Shown here: piece after piece, positions 60,441 through 64,000 of the stretch
How the letters are laid out: each line of letters opens with the position of its first letter
How positions within the stretch are numbered: position 1 is the stretch's first letter
Source of the DNA: Haematobia irritans
Taxonomy: Eukaryota > Arthropoda > Insecta > Diptera > Muscidae
Reading direction: 5' to 3'
Length of the DNA stretch: 64,000 nucleotides
Assembly: GCF_050003625.1 (NCBI RefSeq)
Contig: NC_134399.1
Location: 148,422,473-148,486,472, forward strand
Position numbers and translations under genes: made by a program
The notes under the pieces: generated by a model
What the model was told of the DNA's origin: nothing
The model's database searches: none
The model's input: the letters and a program-made list of their open reading frames with translations, nothing else

Positions 60441-60847
60441 TCTTTCATGTTATGATATCCATTTCTAAGTCAAATCACTTAATTATAAGGACAATTCGAC
60501 TTCATTGACAAGTTTATCGACTATGCTAAGCAAACTTTGCATTCGTATTTTAAGGACATGAAATCTTTGGCCTTACGACATTTTTGTCAGTGCGTGAATA
60601 GCTTCATCGGGAAAAAAGAATGAAAATTCGATAAATGAGATCTGCATTCTACCTTTAATTTTATTGATCCTACATTTAAAGCCAAATATGTCGCTAAAAA
60701 TTTCTTTAGTTTAAAGGAGCCGTATTTTTAGTTCAGAATGAATAAGGGAAAATCAAAATCAGTGAAAGAAACTGAGTTACATTCTGAAATAGTAACAAAT
60801 AACGGAACTTTTCTATATAGAAAAACTTATATTGCGGTATTATTGTA

Positions 60848-61799
60848 CACTGAAGAAAAAGCATGCCCGGTTCCAATGATTTTGTCTTTACTTTAAAAAA
60901 TTTGGTATTGATTCCGAGCCAAAGAAGCGGAGAATACAAGTAAATTTGGGTTTTGTGTACTTGCTTCTAGGAAGCAAATTTTAATTTTTCGCTTTCTCAG
61001 CTGTTTTTCTTCATTTGCTATCAAAGTCCTTTAAAAACGTGTTAACGACAACTTTATTTTCCAAGTTAAGACTCGACTTCCAGTAGAAATTATGCTATGT
61101 TTCAAGTAAAAAGCTTCTTTAAAATAAAGTGTTGAAAAACATGTTCTATATCTGAACGATTTTTTGCGTTGTAGTCAAGATGCAAAAGATAACAAATTTA
61201 AAAACAATTTCATTAAATTTAATGAATTTTTCTGAATTATTAAAGTCAAGTTGACCTTAGCCCAAACATTTTTTCTTTCATGTTATGATATCCATTTTTA
61301 AGCCAGATCACCTAATTATAAGGACAATACGACTTCAATGAAAAATTTATCGACTTTTGGACAAGGAAAAAATCTTTATTAGAGAAATGCATCTTCTATG
61401 CTAAGCAAAATTTGCATTCGTATTTCAAAGACACGAAATCTTTGATCTCACGACAACATTTTATCGGGGTAATATACGGCAATTCGTAGCGATTGGGCGC
61501 ACTGGAAGATTCGTTTCAAACACAGATATTTCGTCCGAATAAACTGATAATCTGAACGGCGCATTACTCTTGTCCTGATGATTATAGCGATTTGTATATG
61601 CTATGAGTACCCTGAATGAAGCGTTTTCTTTTCTGAGGAACGAAATTTTAGAAAAACTGGGATTTCCTTTGACGCCAAACAATTTTCTTTAGAAGCAAAT
61701 AAAACAGATTAGATACCATTGTTACAACGTTTGTCATGAATTCGGGAATTTCGTTTGTCTAAAATTTCCTTCCTTAGGAAAGAATTTTTTCTTTGGGTG
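60848..61799. mobile_element. Inverted-repeat element, second copy with empty sites
   Basis: It starts CACTGAAGAAAAAGCATGCC and ends TTTTTTCTTTGGGTG, with TA at both borders. Its first 600 bp parallel the element at 57808 but lack both insertions found there. The right 340 bp are absent from that copy. No transposase was found. Confidence 0.7.
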
Positions 61800-61805
61800 T
61801 ATAAG

Positions 61806-61880
61806 ATCATCATGGCCTGGAGGATAGAGTGTGGGCTTACAAAACGGTTCGACCGTGGTTCGAATCTCAGTACGGACAAA
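61806..61880 (+). other. tRNA-like head of a possible further SINE
   Basis: GGATAGAGTGTGGGC resembles an A box, and CGTGGTTCGAATCTC is a good B box. It follows directly on the TA border of the preceding element. The body and tail were not delimited. Confidence 0.4.
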
Positions 61881-63006
61881 AGTTACAACTTAAAAAAATA
61901 TGAAATCTGATATTTGCTTTTACGTTCGCTGTATTACAGAAGAGAAAGAGGTGGTCATGTGTTCGTAAAATTTCGAACATTCTTCCCAGACAATGTTCCT
62001 TGGTCTGAAATTTCGTTTGGGAAGAAAGTATGTTTTTTTTAAGCAAAAGTATAAACTATTGAAAAGAGAATACATTTATTGTATTGTTTGTCCTTCTTTA
62101 GGGAATTTTTAAAAATGCATTTTTCCACATGTTTGCATATGCCACATATTGTCATGTTAACCTTTGCAAATGTTGAAGCCTGCGTATAATTGTCATAAAT
62201 AGCAGCGAATGGAAAATGATAAATTCATAAATAAATTTATCTTTCGTTTCTACATACACACATCTCAACATCACAATTTTTCAAATGTTACTTTTTGCTC
62301 CTTCGGACTATTATATATTCATTAAACTCAAAGTGAAAATCCAGCTTACGCTAACATATTTTGCAAATGGCTTACAATCTGCTTATCTTGGGTAGGTGTT
62401 GGTGTAATTGGATTCAAGATAAAATGATGGACGAGAAAATATCCATCAAAGTAAAGGCAATATGTATGACGTTGGCTCTTAACCATTTCAATGATTTTCA
62501 CACAGATTTAACAGCAATTAAATTGGAGGATTAAGAACTCCTTAAAATATTACGTGATTAAATGTCCTATATATACTAAAATTAAATTTTAGTTTATTGT
62601 ATAAAGTGAAAAAAATCTACGCACTGTAGTATGCTTTTATCTATTTTTCGTATATTAAGAGATTTTATATAATATCATAGACCCTCAAAAATCGCCTCTG
62701 TAACATATACTCCCAAACATATTCTTTTTCAAGCATCTACATTTTCAGAATATGTTCCAACAACAAATTGTTTGCACAGTGCAAACATATTATGTTCCAA
62801 CCTAACCAAATCTTTTTTAAGACTCCAAATAGTTAGTTCTAGTTTCAAAACATTTGTTTGCTTGCAGCAAAATTTCATATATACAATTGTGTTGGTATAC
62901 AAATAAAAACATAAGTTTGTAATTTATTTAAATAATACATCCAAAACATTTATTTACATTCAAAATTTATTTATATTGATAAATCATTCCATTATATATA
63001 ACAAAA
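61881..63006. other. Unassigned AT-rich DNA
   Basis: No gene was recognised. A perfect 19-bp palindrome (TGTTTGCAC A GTGCAAACA) is centred at 62778, among repeated ACATATT..TTCCAAC words. It may be the middle of an unrecognised foldback element. Confidence 0.4.
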
Positions 63007-63008
63007 TA

Positions 63009-63504
63009 CACTGAAAAAACAGTGAACCCACCAGGAAGAAAACTTTCGGTTAATTTTAGAAAATTTGTAATATTTGTAGAAAAATTTAACTAAACAGTAT
63101 TACAAACGTTGGCATCACGCCGATGTAATAAAAATAAGTAAATATTTTTCGACAAATTCAAGAAAATCTATTAGACATAACTATCTTTTTTCACTTGTTA
63201 AAGAAAATTTTGTAGTTTGAAGGAAAAACTTGCAAGAATGTGACATACGAAGTTCAAGATGGACGCATTTTTGGTAAAATTTATATATTTAAAGAAATTC
63301 TGAACTATTTTGTGGAAGACACGAATTTAGTTAATCTTTATACTTCATTTGAGTATATTTTTTTCCTCGGTTTTAGTTAATTTAACTAACGTACACAAAA
63401 AATTATTAGAGTAAAGGAAACTTTCTCCAAATATAATAATTCCATGAACTAAAATAAAGTTAAATTGGCTTTAGTGAAATAGAGAGTTAACTTTTTTTTG
63501 AGTG
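63009..63504 (+). mobile_element. 496-bp inverted-repeat element
   Basis: It starts CACTGAAAAAACAGTGAACC and ends AACTTTTTTTTGAGTG, with TA on each side. A truncated inverted copy is at 34229-34578, which supports the borders. It has no coding capacity. Confidence 0.85.
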
Positions 63505-63630
63505 TATGTAAATCGATAAGAACTAATGAACGTTTTCTGAGCAATCTACACTTATATTTGTTGCAATTAAACTTACAGTTTTAAATATCTTTACATATCT
63601 TTCTCCCTCGCCATTTTTACCATTTTCCTA

Positions 63631-63691
63631 CACGGACGAAAAAGACTGTTCTTCATGTGTTTGGCTGTAAAAATTATATGTTTGGAACTTA
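63631..63691 (+). mobile_element. Left end of an inverted-repeat element (family of 45780)
   Basis: TA then CACGGACGAAAAAGACTG, then GTAAAAATTATATGTTTGGAA, as in the other two copies. It is cut by the LINE tail at about 63692. Confidence 0.6.
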
Positions 63692-64000
63692 ATTTGTTTT
63701 TATTTTTTATCTAAGTCTATAGATACAATATCCTTACAGACTAATAATAATACTACATAACATATATACAACAATAAAAAAAATGGGAAATATATTATAA
63801 ATTATCATTCATTCATTCAAATAAAGAATCATTTTACGTTTTAGCATATTTCTATCCTCAGAAAGATTAATAATATGATAATACTTATTAAAATCATCAC
63901 ATAGGTGGCGAAGAGAATCATTATTTGCAAACTCTCTTTGGAAGTAAGTTATACTTAATAAACGGAAGTTCCTTGTTGGTCTAAGAGGTACAGTTAGACT
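63692..64000 (-). pseudogene. LINE reverse transcriptase C-terminus, runs off the window
   Basis: The minus strand is open from the window edge to a TGA at 63809-63811, 63 codons with no start in the window: SLTVPLRPTRNFRLLSITYF, then LRHLCDDFNKYYHIINLSED. The pattern P.RTRN.RLL, then L..LC.DFN, then a charged end, is typical of the last residues of LINE reverse transcriptase proteins. The 3' UTR ends in an A-rich tail (TTAGATAAAAAATAAAAAC on the minus strand). The rest of the element lies beyond the right edge, so whether it is intact cannot be judged. Confidence 0.6.

Larger units (their letters stand above)
57808..60594. mobile_element. Inverted-repeat element, interrupted by two insertions
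   Basis: The ends CGCACTGACA (57808) and TGTCAGTGCG (60594) are perfect inverted repeats. The left interior (AAGCATGCCCGGTTCCAAAG, GCTTCTAGGAAGCAA, TTGACCTTAGCCCAA) and right interior (CATGTTATGATATCCATTT) match 60848-61450. It contains a 559-bp element (58152-58710) and a family A Helentron (58811-60440). Without them it is about 0.6 kb. Confidence 0.7.

Overview
The window is about 64 kb of AT-rich animal nuclear DNA, and it almost certainly comes from a higher fly of the calyptrate (muscid-like) type. Three things support this: a spliced gene with GT-AG introns that encodes an insect-type zona pellucida (ZP) membrane protein, a high density of DINE-1/INE-1-like Helentron elements, and Tc1/mariner, Jockey and tRNA-SINE remnants. 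There is no sign of prokaryotic organisation. The only confident host gene runs from 17918 to 24971 on the + strand. Six exons are visible, the 5' end is missing, and the reading frame is intact for 892 codons. It encodes the end of an ectodomain with a four-cysteine ZP-N-like module, one transmembrane helix and a long Pro/Ser-rich cytoplasmic tail. Its 3.6-kb fourth visible intron is filled by nested transposons.

Layout. 1-1.2 kb: dead RNase H part of a LINE ending in a CCTAA-repeat tail. 1.2-2.7 kb: mariner remnant and unassigned DNA. 2.7-9.2 kb: Helentron-like elements; a family C element contains a family A element, which contains a 1.4-kb inverted-repeat element. 9.3-11.2 kb: decayed mariner split by a SINE-like repeat. 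12.15-13.13 kb: DD37E Tc1/mariner transposase, 5'-truncated. 13.4 kb: orphan candidate exon. 15.06-16.85 kb: 29-bp AT-rich minisatellite. 17.9-25.5 kb: ZP gene and 3' UTR. 28.1-29.1 kb: second mariner copy, Helentron fragment and a TA microsatellite. 30.0-32.3 kb: Jockey-type LINE with a perfect target-site duplication. 29.4-45.8 kb: five copies of a composite repeat with a tRNA-like core, in both orientations, embedded in degenerate minisatellite and interrupted by two Helentron-like elements. 45.8-49.7 kb: small inverted-repeat elements, a 472-bp TA tract and one Helentron nested in another. 51.1-53.7 kb: Helentron carrying two tRNA-SINE insertions. 55.1-57.2 kb: Helentron carrying a DD41D element. 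57.8-61.8 kb: two copies of an inverted-repeat element, one of which supplies empty sites for two insertions in the other. 63.7-64 kb: C-terminus of another LINE.

Functionally, the transposons form interacting layers. The LINE at the left edge and the SINEs at 52-53 kb share a 3' end, which suggests that the LINE machinery mobilises the SINE. Four diverged Helentron-like families share a 153-bp (51-codon) internal repeat. Many short inverted-repeat elements with unrelated interiors share TA-flanked CAC...GTG ends. These three observations, the tRNA-like composite and the ZP-N protein with a repeated WDVxIR tail motif are the most noteworthy signals. All identifications come from reading the sequence; no database search was possible.
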